Source: UBA2966 sp965242505
GTDB lineage: Bacteria > Pseudomonadota > Alphaproteobacteria > UBA2966
DNA length: 64,000 nt
NCBI GenBank assembly: GCA_965242505.1
Contig: OZ251449.1
Location: 682,001-746,000 of the forward strand
Direction: 5' to 3'
Shown here: piece after piece, positions 33,081-42,887 of the stretch
Layout of the letters: each line of letters begins with the position of its first letter
Position numbering within the stretch: the first letter of the stretch is position 1
Position numbers and translations under genes: made by a program
The notes under the pieces: model-generated
Databases searched by the model: none
Told to the model about the DNA's origin: nothing
What the model saw: the letters and a program-made list of their open reading frames with translations, nothing else

Positions 33081-36000
33081 GTGATCGCCTCGACCGGCAG
33101 GATGATGCTCTGGCTGCTCGCGGCGGTCGCCGCGGGATCCGCCGTCCTGTTCGTCGCGGCGGGCTGGTTGCTTTGGTCGGGGCCGATTTCGTTGCAGCCT
33201 CTCGTCCCCTACGTGCGCGACGCCCTGAACAGCAACGTCCAGGGGGTCCGGATCGACCTCGAGGATACCGTCCTGGCCTGGGCGGGCTGGGAGCGGGCGA
33301 TCGACGTGCGCGTCGTCGGCGCGCGGCTCCTCGACTCGGAGAATCGGGTCATCGCCGGCGTCCCGGAAATCTCGCTCGGCGTGAGCGGCGCCGCGCTGCT
33401 CGGCGGACGCCTGGCGTTCACCCGGATCGAGTTGCTCCGCCCCCGGATCACGCTTTTCCGGGACGAGCAGGGCTCCTTCGGGATCGGGACGGACGACGAC
33501 GCGGGCCAGGACGCGGGGGTCGTGCTTTCGGCCCTTGCCGACCGGCTGCGGGCGCGGCGCGAGGCGGGCGCGTCGACGGAACTGCTGTCGCGGGTCGGCG
33601 TGCGGGACGCGCGGGTCACCCTGGTCGATCGCGTGCTGAACCGGACCTTGCGATCGACCGAGGTCGGCATCTCCCTGACGCGGGACGCCGCGGGCATTTC
33701 CGGGCGCGCCTCCGGCCTGTTGGAGCTGGACGGCGCCGCGACGTCGGTGGCCGTCCGGCTGTCGCACGTTCGGGACAGCGGCAAGGTGGCCGTGAACGTG
33801 AGCGTGTTCGCCCTGGAGCCGAGCCGACTCGCGACGTACCACCCGTCGCTCTCCGGGCTCGGGGGCCTTGGAACGCCGGTCGACGGCGTCGTGGACCTCA
33901 CTCTGAGCGCCGAAGGAATCGTGGGGGCCGTCGCCTTCGATCTCGCGGCGAGCCCGGGGCGCGTGCGCCTCCCCCGATATTTCGACGATGATCTGGCCCT
34001 CCGGCGGCTCGCGGTCAAGGGAAGAATCCTGGAAGGTTTTTCGGGCGTCCAGTTCGACGACCTGTTCGTGGATCTGGGCGACGCCTCCGCTTCGGCGAGC
34101 GGGTCGATCGAGTTCGGGGAGCGGTCGGCCGTCACCCTGGAGGGGAGTTTCGAGAACCTTCCGGTGGACGCCTTGCGGCGTTACTGGCCCAACGATTTCC
34201 TGAGCAGGTCCAGGGACTGGGTCACGGCCAGATTCAGCGGCGGGAAGATCGCGCGAGGCGGCGTGCGTCTGACGGTTTCGCCGGAAACGCGGGTCGGGCG
34301 CGGCTTGCGGGAAGACGCCCTCGATCTGGCGCTGGACTTCGAGGGAGTCTCGGCGCGGTACCTGCCCGGGATGCCGCGGCTCGTCGATGCGCGTGGATCC
34401 ATGCGCATGACGGGGAGCACGATCGCGTTGACGGTCGAAAGCGGACGGGTGGGGGACGTCGCGATCTCCGAGGGCGACGTGCGGGTCGACGGGTTGAGCG
34501 CTCCGGAGAAGACGGCCCACGTCGAATTCGTGGGGAGCGGCGAGGTGTCCGACGTTCTGGCCGTTCTCGCGCACGCTCCTTTCCGGCTCTTCGATTCCGA
34601 CCGAATCCGGCCCGAAACCATGTCCGGCTCCAGCGCCACGAGGGTTCGGCTCGAACTGCCGTTGAAGCCCGGACTCCGGGGCCGCGAGGTCAAATACGCC
34701 GCGGCGGCGAACCTGCGAGGCTTGGCCGCGCCGTCTTTCGTCCGCGGCCATGCGCTGAGCGACGGCGACATGCAGATTCGGCTCGACGCGAACGGGATCG
34801 AGGCGTCGGGGACGGCGTCGATCGACGGCGCGCCGTTCGATTTCGAGTGGCGGCGAGCCTTTCGGCCGGCGGGTTCGGCGGCCGGTTCGCTGTCGCTCAC
34901 GGCAAGTCTGGACGATGGCCATCGGCGGGCGCTGGGGCTGCCGTCGCTTCCCCGCGTGGCCGGCGTGACGCCGGTCGACGCCCGGATCCACACCGAAGGG
35001 CGAGAAATCGTGGGCGTCGACGTGGCCGCCGATCTGACGTCCGCGCGGCTCGACGTCCCGGAACTCGTGTGGAGCAAGTCCGCGGGCGAGGGCGCGACCC
35101 TGCGGATGGCCGCCGCGCCGTCGGGCGAGGGCGGTGGATGGGCGGCGTCGTTCGAGCTCTCCGGGCCGGGCCTCAAGGCCGTCGGAGAGGGCGAACTGGA
35201 CGCCGACAACGAACTGCGGCGCCTGGACCTCTCGTTGCTCGAGACGGGGGAGACCAGCGTGTCCGTTTCGGTCAGGCCCCGCGAGCCCGAGGGTTTCGTC
35301 GTCGCCCTCGAAGGCCGCCGCCTCGACATGAGGCCCTACGTCGCGGGTCTCTTCGGCGCCGGGAACTCCCGGCCGATTCCCCCCCTGATGCTGTCGGCGC
35401 GCATCGGGGAGATCCTGATCGACGATCGGCGCGGCCTCACCGACGTGAACGGCAGGGCCGTTCACTCCGGCGAGTCCTGGCGGGAAATCGAGGCCGAGGG
35501 AGTCCTGACCGGCGGGGCGTCCGTGCGGGTATCCCTCGGCGGCCGGTCCGGCGGCCTGCGTCTGGCCGTCGATTCGGACGACGCGGGCGCGCTCGCGAAG
35601 TCGCTGGGGGTTCTCGACGGCATCGTCGGGGGGCGCTTCGAGCTGACGGCGACCATCGACGAAACGCTGCCGTCCCGCCCGCTTTCGGGCAAGGTCGCCA
35701 TATACGATTTCAAGGTCGCGAACATGCCCGTGTTCGCGCGGCTGCTCACGGTCGCTTCGTTGACGGGGATAGCGAACCTTTTCGACGGCGAGGGGATTTC
35801 GTTCGTTCGTTTCGAAGCGCCCTTCGACCTTCGGGACGGCCGGCTGGCGATTGAGGGCGCGCGCGCCGTCGGCCCGGCGCTCGGCGTCACCCTGGAGGGA
35901 GAGCTGGACCGGGAACGCGACCGGGTCGCGCTGCGGGGAACCCTGGTTCCCTCCTACACCCTGAACTCGCTGCTCGGGTACGTCCCGTTTTTTGGGAGGC

Positions 36001-36191
36001 TCTTCGTGGGAAGGGAAGGGGAGGGCGTCTTCGCGATCGCCTACGCCGTCGACGGCCCGACCGGGGAACCGGAGGTCACGGTCAATCCGTTGTCGGCCTT
36101 GGCGCCCGGGTTCCTGCGGTCGTTCGTGTCGGGCGACTGGGGGGCCGCGGACGGGGCGCCGCCGGAGGAGGATTCGCCGCGGAGCGAATAG
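33081..36191 (+). CDS. large AsmA/YhdP-like envelope protein (DUF3971)
   Basis: A protein of about 1,036 residues with one N-terminal membrane helix (about residues 8-32) and a very long beta-rich periplasmic part typical of AsmA-like/DUF3971 proteins, which act as phospholipid-transport bridges between membranes. Recognisable parts are GVRIDLEDTVLAWAGWERAI near the start and a C-terminal AsmA-like segment (GKVAIYDFKVANMPVFARLL, SFVRFEAPFDLRDGRLAIEG, RLFVGREGEGVFAIAYAVDG). The start is a GTG after AGGGA; ATG 33102 is an alternative. It is divergent from glnE. Confidence 0.82.
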   Translation: MIASTGRMMLWLLAAVAAGSAVLFVAAGWLLWSGPISLQPLVPYVRDALNSNVQGVRIDLEDTVLAWAGWERAIDVRVVGARLLDSENRVIAGVPEISLGVSGAALLGGRLAFTRIELLRPRITLFRDEQGSFGIGTDDDAGQDAGVVLSALADRLRARREAGASTELLSRVGVRDARVTLVDRVLNRTLRSTEVGISLTRDAAGISGRASGLLELDGAATSVAVRLSHVRDSGKVAVNVSVFALEPSRLATYHPSLSGLGGLGTPVDGVVDLTLSAEGIVGAVAFDLAASPGRVRLPRYFDDDLALRRLAVKGRILEGFSGVQFDDLFVDLGDASASASGSIEFGERSAVTLEGSFENLPVDALRRYWPNDFLSRSRDWVTARFSGGKIARGGVRLTVSPETRVGRGLREDALDLALDFEGVSARYLPGMPRLVDARGSMRMTGSTIALTVESGRVGDVAISEGDVRVDGLSAPEKTAHVEFVGSGEVSDVLAVLAHAPFRLFDSDRIRPETMSGSSATRVRLELPLKPGLRGREVKYAAAANLRGLAAPSFVRGHALSDGDMQIRLDANGIEASGTASIDGAPFDFEWRRAFRPAGSAAGSLSLTASLDDGHRRALGLPSLPRVAGVTPVDARIHTEGREIVGVDVAADLTSARLDVPELVWSKSAGEGATLRMAAAPSGEGGGWAASFELSGPGLKAVGEGELDADNELRRLDLSLLETGETSVSVSVRPREPEGFVVALEGRRLDMRPYVAGLFGAGNSRPIPPLMLSARIGEILIDDRRGLTDVNGRAVHSGESWREIEAEGVLTGGASVRVSLGGRSGGLRLAVDSDDAGALAKSLGVLDGIVGGRFELTATIDETLPSRPLSGKVAIYDFKVANMPVFARLLTVASLTGIANLFDGEGISFVRFEAPFDLRDGRLAIEGARAVGPALGVTLEGELDRERDRVALRGTLVPSYTLNSLLGYVPFFGRLFVGREGEGVFAIAYAVDGPTGEPEVTVNPLSALAPGFLRSFVSGDWGAADGAPPEEDSPRSE

Positions 36192-36233
36192 GGGCGCGGT
36201 TTCCGCTCCCGTGTCCGGTGCGGGGCATGCGGG

Positions 36234-37487
36234 TCAGGACGGTCTGACGAGCGCGTGCCGTTTCCTTCCGGCCGACAGCTTGATCGAACCTTCGGCTCCC
36301 AGGTGTTCCAACGTGACCGATTGGGCCTCGTCGCCGACGACGACGTCGTTGATGCGCCCGCCGCCCCCCTTGATGAGGCGGCGCGCCTCGCCGCGGCTCG
36401 AACAGAGGCCCGCGCGGTGAAACAGCTCGAATGCCGCCACGCCAGCGCTCAGTTCGGCGCGCGGCACGTCGATTCCCGGCAGGTTCCCGCTCGACCCGCC
36501 GCCTTCGAACGTATCGCGGGCCGTCTGCGCGGCCGTCCGCGACGCCTCCGGACCGTGGCAGAGACCGGCGGCCTCGTTCGCGAGGATCTTCTTCGCCTCG
36601 TTGATTTCCGCGTCCCGGAGGGATTCGAGGCGCTCGATCTCGTCGAGCGGCAGTTCGGTGAACAGGCGCAGGAACCTGCCGACGTCCGCGTCGTCGACGT
36701 TCCGCCAGAACTGCCAGTAGTCGTAGGCGGAGAGCATGTCCCCGTTCAGCCACACGGCGCCGTCCGCCGTCTTTCCCATCTTCTCTCCGGACGACGTGGT
36801 CAGCAGCGGGGAGGTCAGACCGTAAAGCGTTCGGTCGTCCACGCGGCGGCCGAGCTCCACGCCGTTGACGATGTTGCCCCACTGGTCCGAGCCGCCGATC
36901 TGCAGGACGCAGCCGTGGCGCCGGGCGAGCTCCAGAAAATCGTATGCCTGCAACACCATGTAGTTGAATTCGAGAAAGCTGAGCGGCCGCTCCCTGTCGA
37001 GGCGCCGTTTCACGCTGTCCATGGCGAGCATTCGGTTCACGGAGAAACGGGAACCGAACTCCCGCAGGAACGGGATGTACTCGAGGGCGTCCAGCCAGTC
37101 GGCGTTGTCGACCATCAGGGCGTCCGTGGGGCCGTCCCCGAACTCGAGGAATCTCGCGAACGTCCGTTCGATGCCCGCCTTGTTGGCGGCGATCTCCGCC
37201 TCGGAGAGGATTCGCCTTCCTTCCTCCTTGCCCGAGGGGTCGCCGACTTTCGTGGTCCCGCCGCCCATGAGCACGATGGGCCGATGTCCGGCGCGCTGGA
37301 GGCGCCGAAGCATCATGATTCCCACGAGATTTCCGACGTGCAGGCTGGGGGCGGTGCAGTCGAACCCTTCGTACGCGATCAGCGTTCCCTCGGACGCCAG
37401 TCGGTCGAGGCCGTCCACGTCCGTGCACTGGTGAACGTAGCCGCGCGCCGTCAGCGCGCGCAGGAGCTCGGACTTCGGTCGGGGCAT
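36234..37487 (-). CDS. tyrS: tyrosine-tRNA ligase
   Basis: A 417-residue class I aminoacyl-tRNA synthetase. The HIGH-like motif is SLHVGNLVG, the tyrosine pocket shows GGSDQWGN and the KMSKS loop is SSGEKMGKT, a variant common in bacterial TyrRS. The C-terminal S4-like RNA-binding domain (GEARRLIKGGGGRINDVVV) is complete. Convergent with the AsmA-like gene. Its TGA is followed directly by CCCGCATG, a degenerate version of the stop-proximal repeat module. Confidence 0.95.
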   Translation of the reverse strand: MPRPKSELLRALTARGYVHQCTDVDGLDRLASEGTLIAYEGFDCTAPSLHVGNLVGIMMLRRLQRAGHRPIVLMGGGTTKVGDPSGKEEGRRILSEAEIAANKAGIERTFARFLEFGDGPTDALMVDNADWLDALEYIPFLREFGSRFSVNRMLAMDSVKRRLDRERPLSFLEFNYMVLQAYDFLELARRHGCVLQIGGSDQWGNIVNGVELGRRVDDRTLYGLTSPLLTTSSGEKMGKTADGAVWLNGDMLSAYDYWQFWRNVDDADVGRFLRLFTELPLDEIERLESLRDAEINEAKKILANEAAGLCHGPEASRTAAQTARDTFEGGGSSGNLPGIDVPRAELSAGVAAFELFHRAGLCSSRGEARRLIKGGGGRINDVVVGDEAQSVTLEHLGAEGSIKLSAGRKRHALVRPS

Positions 37488-37669
37488 CGTCGGTAGCCGG
37501 GACTCGTTATCATGCCGTCCCGCCCGCCGATTTCGCCGTTCGCGGCGGCGGGCGCGCGAAAACGCGAAAGGGATTGCGGGTTCGGCGGCGCGCGGCCATG
37601 TAACACGAACCCCGGACCGCGGCAATATGCGCCGCGCGGGTCCCGGTCCCGCGAGGGGAGGCCGGTTCG

Positions 37670-38797
37670 ATGGGCGATCGTTCGTTTTCGACGATGACCG
37701 CGCTCGGTTTGATGAGCGGGACCTCGCGGGATGGGATCGACGCCGCGATCGTGCGAACGGACGGCGTGTCCGTGTTGGGGCGCGGCCCGTCTTCGACGAC
37801 GCCTTACGAGGAGGAGTTCCGGAAACGGCTGGCCGACGTGGTCGGCGGCGAGAGAGAGACCTCCGACGTGGAGTCCGAGTTGACGGCGAGACATGCCGCC
37901 GTCATTCGTGATTTACTTGATGAAAACTCCATAACATATTCCGAAATAGACGTGATCGGATTTCATGGACATACGATTCTTCATGCGCCGGAGGCGCGCC
38001 GGACGCGCCGGATCGGCGATGGCGAGCTGCTGGCGAGGATGACCGGGGTTCCGGTGGTCGACGATTTCCGCGCCGCCGACGTCGCGGCGGGCGGGCAGGG
38101 CGCGCCGCTCGCCCCCGCCTATCACTGGGCTCTCGCGCGGGAGCTTCCGAAACCGTTGGCGGTCCTCAACCTGGGCGGCGTGGCGAACGTGACCTGGATC
38201 GGCGAGGAACCGTCCGCCTCTCGAACGTCCGGCGCGACGGGGCCGGCCGCCGCGGAGATCCGGGCGTTCGACACCGGACCGGGAAACGCCCTGCTCGACG
38301 ACTGGGTCGGGTCGCGGACGGGCGCGCCGTTCGACCGGAACGGCGCGCTCGCCTCCAGGGGCCGGGTCGACGCGCCGGCCCTGGAGAAGCTCATGAGCCA
38401 TCCGTATTTCGCGCTCCCGCCGCCGAAATCCCTCGACCGAGACGCGTTCTCGCTCGCGGCGGTCGACGGACTCTCGCCGGAGGACGGCGCGGCGACGCTG
38501 ACGGCGTTCACGGCCGAGGCCGTCCGGGCGGCGCTCGGACGTCTTCCCGAGGCGCCGCCGCGTTGGCTGGTCGCTGGCGGCGGGCGGCGCAACGGGGCGC
38601 TGATGGACGAACTGGCGGCCCGGATCGGCGCTTCGGTCGAGCCGGTGGAGGCGGTGGGATGGGACGGCGCCGTTCTGGAGGCGGAAGCGTTCGCGCACCT
38701 CGCCGTCCGGACCGTCCGGGGATTGCCTTCGAGCTGGCCCGAGACGACGGGCGTCCCGCGTCCCTGCGTGGGCGGAGTCGTCCGCCGCCCCGCGTGA
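37670..38797 (+). CDS. anmK: anhydro-N-acetylmuramic acid kinase
   Basis: A 375-residue sugar kinase. The N-terminal GLMSGTSRDGIDAAIV is the family signature. IGFHGHTILHAPE, LNLGGVANVTWI, AFDTGPGNALLDDW and LVAGGGRRNGALMDEL follow in the expected order. It converts anhydro-MurNAc from cell-wall recycling to MurNAc-6-phosphate. Divergent from tyrS, a conserved arrangement in many alphaproteobacteria. Confidence 0.93.
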   Translation: MGDRSFSTMTALGLMSGTSRDGIDAAIVRTDGVSVLGRGPSSTTPYEEEFRKRLADVVGGERETSDVESELTARHAAVIRDLLDENSITYSEIDVIGFHGHTILHAPEARRTRRIGDGELLARMTGVPVVDDFRAADVAAGGQGAPLAPAYHWALARELPKPLAVLNLGGVANVTWIGEEPSASRTSGATGPAAAEIRAFDTGPGNALLDDWVGSRTGAPFDRNGALASRGRVDAPALEKLMSHPYFALPPPKSLDRDAFSLAAVDGLSPEDGAATLTAFTAEAVRAALGRLPEAPPRWLVAGGGRRNGALMDELAARIGASVEPVEAVGWDGAVLEAEAFAHLAVRTVRGLPSSWPETTGVPRPCVGGVVRRPA

Positions 38798-38838
38798 CCG
38801 GGAACGCCCGGGGCGGCTTCCGTTCGGCCGGGGGCGGC

Positions 38839-39480
38839 TCAGGCGAAGGCCGTCGCCAGATACCGTTCGACCTGGGTGTTGAGGTCGGGCAGTTTCTCTT
38901 CGAAGAAGTGGTTGGCGCCGGCGATGGTCTCGTAGGAGATTTCGATGCCGCGCTGGACCTGGAGCTTGGCCGCCAGTTTCTCGACCTCTTCGGTCGGCAC
39001 GATGTCGTCGTCGGCGCCGTGAACGATCAGCCCCGACGCCGGGCAGGGGGCGAGAAAGCTGAAGTCCAGCACGTTGGCGGGCGGCGCGACCGAGACGAAG
39101 CCGTCGATTTCGGGCCGGCGCATGAGCAGTTGCATGGAGATCCAGGCGCCGAACGAGAAGCCCGCGACCCAGCACGCGGAAGCGTTCGGGTTGGAGGCCT
39201 GGAGCCAGTCGAGCGCCGAGGCGGCGTCGGACAGCTCGCCCTGGCCGTTGTCGAACGCGCCCTGACTCTTCCCGACGCCCCGGAAGTTGAACCTGAGCGC
39301 CGAGAACCCCTTGCGCGCGAACGCATGGAACAGGTTGTACACGACCTTGTTGTTCATGGTCCCGCCGAACTGGGGATGCGGGTGAAGGATCAGCGCGACG
39401 GGCGACCGGTCGGCGTTCGGTTGGTGGTGGTAGCGGCCTTCGAGCCGGCCTTCGGGACCGACGATGTTGACTTCGGGCAT
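38839..39480 (-). CDS. alpha/beta hydrolase (dienelactone hydrolase-like)
   Basis: A 213-residue protein. It begins MPEVNIVGPEGRLEGRYHHQ and has LILHPHPQFGGTMNNKVV, the nucleophile-elbow region WVAGFSFGAWISMQLLMRRP (G-F-S-F-G), an Asp in VHGADDDIVPTEE and His in IAGANHFFEEKLPDL. This is the conserved short hydrolase family found next to cysteine-metabolism genes in many alphaproteobacteria. Substrate unknown. Confidence 0.83.
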   Translation of the reverse strand: MPEVNIVGPEGRLEGRYHHQPNADRSPVALILHPHPQFGGTMNNKVVYNLFHAFARKGFSALRFNFRGVGKSQGAFDNGQGELSDAASALDWLQASNPNASACWVAGFSFGAWISMQLLMRRPEIDGFVSVAPPANVLDFSFLAPCPASGLIVHGADDDIVPTEEVEKLAAKLQVQRGIEISYETIAGANHFFEEKLPDLNTQVERYLATAFA

Positions 39481-39724
39481 CCGTCCTCCAAGCGTGGCGC
39501 GGCGTCGCGGCCTCGTTCCGGCGCGCCCCCGTCGCGGACGCGCGCGAAACGGACGCGACGTGTCGCGCGGCGGCCGGGGCGGCCTCCGGACCGGTTCGAA
39601 TCGTTGACTGGTATGCGCGGCCGACCTATACCGAAAGAGGTCGGACGCAGAACGCCTTTCGATGACCTGTCGCGAACCCGATTCGGAGGCGCGCCGACGC
39701 CCCGATATTACAGTGAGGGAGCCA

Positions 39725-40483
39725 ATGTTCAATACCATTGGCGCGGATGTCCGGGCGATTTTCGAACGCGACCCGGCGGTGAGGTCCAGGCTCGAGGTCG
39801 TCCTCTGCTATCCGGGATTCCATGCCGTCCTGTTCTATCGCGTCGCGCACGCGTTGTGGTCGCGCGGCTGGAAGCTGCTGGGCCGGTTCGTCTCCCACCT
39901 GGGCCGGTTCCTCACCGGGATCGAGATCCACCCGGGCGCGCGCATCGGCCGGGGCTTCTTCATCGATCACGGGATGGGCGTCGTCGTCGGCGAGACCTCG
40001 GTCATCGGCGACGACGTGACGCTCTATCACGACGTGACGTTGGGCGGCATCGCTCCCGCGGTCGACAGCCGATCCCAGGTGAACGAGAAGCGGCACCCGA
40101 CTCTGGACGACGGCGCGATCGTCGGGTCGGGCGCCCAGGTCCTCGGCCCGATCGTCGTCGGCGCCAACGCCCGGATCGGCGCGAACTCCGTCGTCCTCAA
40201 GGACGTGGCGCCCGGCGGGACGGTCGTCGGCATTCCCGCGCGCCCGGTGGGCGCGGCCGCGAAGCGTGAAGCCGGGCAGCGCTTCGATCCCTACGGCACG
40301 CCCGTCGACGAGGACGCGGACCCGATCGCCCGGAGGATCGACGCCTTGCTGGACGAGGTTCAGTCCCTCGGCCTGCGCGTGGCGGAGCTGGAGGAACGGT
40401 TGGGCGACCGGGACGGCGTCATGTCGTGGCGGCCCGGCTCCGACGACGCCGGGGACGCCGCCTCCAGGGATGCGCCCGACTGA
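39725..40483 (+). CDS. cysE: serine O-acetyltransferase
   Basis: A 252-residue left-handed beta-helix enzyme that acetylates serine for cysteine synthesis. Family motifs are CYPGFHAVLFYRVAHALW, GIEIHPGARIGRGFFIDHG (hexapeptide repeats, catalytic His), MGVVVGETSVIGDDVTLYHD and GGTVVGIPAR. A GAGGGAG ribosome site precedes the ATG. A non-conserved acidic tail with a short coiled coil follows residue 200. The cysteine desulfurase gene begins at once downstream. Confidence 0.93.
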   Translation: MFNTIGADVRAIFERDPAVRSRLEVVLCYPGFHAVLFYRVAHALWSRGWKLLGRFVSHLGRFLTGIEIHPGARIGRGFFIDHGMGVVVGETSVIGDDVTLYHDVTLGGIAPAVDSRSQVNEKRHPTLDDGAIVGSGAQVLGPIVVGANARIGANSVVLKDVAPGGTVVGIPARPVGAAAKREAGQRFDPYGTPVDEDADPIARRIDALLDEVQSLGLRVAELEERLGDRDGVMSWRPGSDDAGDAASRDAPD

Positions 40484-40505
40484 CCGCGACCGGGCGTCCG
40501 CGGCG

Positions 40506-41672
40506 ATGACCGGGCGGCGTCCCGCGTATCTCGACTACAACGCCACCGCGCCGGTCCGGCCGGAGGCGGCGCGGGCCGTCGCCTCGGCTCTCGAGGCGGG
40601 CGGGAACCCGTCGTCGGCGCACGGGCCCGGCCGCGAGGCCAGGGCCAGGGTCGAGGCCGCGCGCGAGGCGGTGGCCCGCCTCGTCGGCGCGTCCCCGCGC
40701 TCCGTCGTCTTCACCAGCGGCGGCACCGAGGCGAACAACATGGCGTTGCGCTGCGCGGCGGCGCGGGGACGGCATCTCGTGGCGTCCGCCATCGAGCACG
40801 ACTCGGTGCTGGCCGCCGTCGCGTCCGGGGCGCGCGCGGGATCGTCGATCCCCGTCGGCCGCGACGGGGTGGTCGACGTCGCGGCGCTCGACCGCGAGTT
40901 GCGGCGGTCGCCTGCGGGCGCGCTCGTCTCCGTGATGGCCGCGAACAACGAGACCGGCGTGATCCAGCCGGTCGCCGACGTGGTCGCGGCGGCGAGGGCG
41001 CGCGGCGCCGCGGTGCATTGCGACGGCGTGCAGGGGCCGGGAAAGATCGCCGTGGACTTCGACCGGCTCGGCGTCGACCTGATGTCCTTGTCGGCGCACA
41101 AGTTCGGCGGCCCCCAGGGCGTCGGGGCGCTGGTGGCGCGGGACGGCGCCGAGGCGCTCGAGGCGATGCTTCTCGGCGGCGGACAGGAGCGCGGACGGCG
41201 GGCCGGCACCGAGAACGTCCCCGGCATCGCGGGGTTCGGCGCGGCCGCCGAGAGCGCGTTGGCGGACACGGAAACGCCGGGCCGCGTCGAAGAGCTGCGC
41301 GACGGACTGGAAGACCGGCTCCGTTCGATCGCCGGCGACGGGATCGTCGTCGGGTCCGCCGCGGCGCGCCTGCCCAACACGTCGTGCATCGCCATGCCCG
41401 GCGTGTCGGCGGAGACGCAGGTCATGGCCTTCGACCTCGATGGCGTCGGCGTGAGCGCCGGGTCGGCCTGTTCCTCGGGCAAGATGTCGCGCTCCCACGT
41501 CCTCGACGCCATGGGACTGCCGGAAGACCTGGCCGGCTCCGCGATCCGGGTCAGTCTCGGCTGGGCCTCCCGGTCCGCGGACGTGGACCGGTTCGTCGAG
41601 GTCTGGGAGAAGCTGTATCGGCGGCTCGGGGGCCGCGACGCAGCCCGGCGGCGGGAACGGAGGGGCCGTTGA
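40506..41672 (+). CDS. cysteine desulfurase (NifS/IscS-like)
   Basis: A 388-residue PLP enzyme that removes sulfur from cysteine for Fe-S clusters or tRNA thiolation. Motifs are YLDYNATAPVRPEA, FTSGGTEANNMAL, VMAANNETGVIQP, the PLP-Lys in LMSLSAHKFGGPQG and the sulfur-accepting Cys in GVSAGSACSSGKMSRSHVL. The nearby cysE suggests coupled cysteine synthesis and use. An alternative ATG at 40470 would overlap cysE by 14 bases. Confidence 0.9.
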   Translation: MTGRRPAYLDYNATAPVRPEAARAVASALEAGGNPSSAHGPGREARARVEAAREAVARLVGASPRSVVFTSGGTEANNMALRCAAARGRHLVASAIEHDSVLAAVASGARAGSSIPVGRDGVVDVAALDRELRRSPAGALVSVMAANNETGVIQPVADVVAAARARGAAVHCDGVQGPGKIAVDFDRLGVDLMSLSAHKFGGPQGVGALVARDGAEALEAMLLGGGQERGRRAGTENVPGIAGFGAAAESALADTETPGRVEELRDGLEDRLRSIAGDGIVVGSAAARLPNTSCIAMPGVSAETQVMAFDLDGVGVSAGSACSSGKMSRSHVLDAMGLPEDLAGSAIRVSLGWASRSADVDRFVEVWEKLYRRLGGRDAARRRERRGR

Positions 41673-41675
41673 CGC

Positions 41676-41774
41676 TCCTCCCCCCTGACAGGGGGGAGGT
41701 CGGGAGGGGGGTGGACCGCGGTCCCGCGACGCCGCGCGGTCCCCGACCCCCGCCGGCAGGGGAAATGCGGGTCA
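41676..41774. repeat. mosaic repeat ending at the phosphoesterase stop codon
   Basis: Module B (41676-41711), GTGGACCGCGGTCCCGCGAC, a short linker CCGCCGGCAGGGG and AAATGCGGG that runs directly into the TCA stop of the minus-strand phosphoesterase gene. It fills the whole space between two convergent genes. Confidence 0.8.
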
Positions 41775-42578
41775 GGACGGCTCGACCGGCGGCGGAGTCT
41801 CGTACCGGCCCGTGTAGGACGTGTGGCTGACGATGCCCGTGTCCGGCCGCCACAGGTGGAGGTGGCAGGCCGGGGGTTCCATGACGATCCGCTGCCTGGC
41901 GTCTTCGACCATGTTCAACCCCATCTGATGGGCGGTGCTCGGCGCCACGCTGAGGACGGCGCCGCGCCAGCGCGCGGTGACAGGGCGGTGCAGGTGGCCG
42001 CAGACGATCCTCTCGACGTTCGGGCGCCTCTCCACGATGGCTCCCATTTCGGAGGCGCCGGCGCCGAAACCGTGCCGGTCCATGCCGATGATCCCGCTCT
42101 TTATGGGCGGGTGGTGCATGAATATCAGCGTCGGCCTGTCGGGGTCCTCCGCCAGGCGGTCCGCCAGCCATCGGAGTCGTTCCTCGCACAGCTCTCCGCC
42201 GATCTTCCCCGGGATCACGGTGTCCAGGGCGATCAGGCGCACCGGCCAGTCGTCGATCACGTAGTGCAGGAACCGGCCGCCCGCGGGCAGATACCCCTGG
42301 TCTGCGAAGGCCTCCGACAGGGCCTCGCGGTCGTCGTGATTGCCGGGGATGACGTAGACGGGAACGCCGATGGGCGCCAGGATCTCGCGCAGACGCTCGT
42401 ATTCCTCCGGCAGTCCCCGGTCGACGAGGTCGCCCGTCGCCAGCACGACGTCCGGCGGCGGTTCGAGGGACGCGAGGTGCGCGACCGCCGTTTCCAGGAA
42501 CGCCGCCGTGCGGAACCTCTCGTCCATGCGCCCGCCCGGGAGCCCGATGTGAAAGTCCGTTATCTGCGCGGCGATCAT
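41772..42578 (-). CDS. metallophosphoesterase (CpdA-like)
   Basis: A 268-residue calcineurin-like phosphoesterase. The five metal-binding blocks are visible: ITDFHIG (DxH), LATGDLVDRG, VIPGNHDD, FMHHPPIKSG and CGHLHRPVT (GHxH). This resembles class III cyclic-nucleotide phosphodiesterases such as CpdA, but the substrate is not certain. It is last in an apparent operon with the RAM-domain protein and the DEAD-box helicase. Confidence 0.85.
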   Translation of the reverse strand: MIAAQITDFHIGLPGGRMDERFRTAAFLETAVAHLASLEPPPDVVLATGDLVDRGLPEEYERLREILAPIGVPVYVIPGNHDDREALSEAFADQGYLPAGGRFLHYVIDDWPVRLIALDTVIPGKIGGELCEERLRWLADRLAEDPDRPTLIFMHHPPIKSGIIGMDRHGFGAGASEMGAIVERRPNVERIVCGHLHRPVTARWRGAVLSVAPSTAHQMGLNMVEDARQRIVMEPPACHLHLWRPDTGIVSHTSYTGRYETPPPVEPS

Positions 42579-42632
42579 CGTGGATTTGCCGGCCGGTCGA
42601 TGGAGGCGCGGAACGTCGGCCCGTCCGGGCGC

Positions 42633-42872
42633 CTACGCGAACGCCTTGAACGCGATGAGGGTGAAGGTGTCCTTGACGCCCGGAAGGCGCTGGACGTTCT
42701 CGGTGACGAAATGCCCGACGTCGGCGCTCTCGTCCAGATAGCACTTCATCAGGAGGTCGTACTGGCCCGAGGTCGAATGCACTTCCGAGACCTGGGCCAT
42801 GTCGGCGGCCCGTTCGGCGACCCGGTAGGCCTCCCCGAGCTCGCACTTGACCATGACGAATATGGTCCGCAC
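42633..42872 (-). CDS. stand-alone Lrp/AsnC ligand-binding (RAM) domain protein
   Basis: A 79-residue protein made only of the RAM effector domain of Lrp/AsnC regulators (FVMVKCELGEAYRVAERAAD, EVHSTSGQYDLLMKCYLD), with no DNA-binding domain. Such proteins form dimers or octamers and bind amino acids; they may modulate full-length Lrp proteins. It starts 15 bases after the DEAD-box helicase gene and precedes the phosphoesterase by 54 bases. Confidence 0.85.
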   Translation of the reverse strand: MRTIFVMVKCELGEAYRVAERAADMAQVSEVHSTSGQYDLLMKCYLDESADVGHFVTENVQRLPGVKDTFTLIAFKAFA

Positions 42873-42887
42873 GGCGCGGCTCCCGCC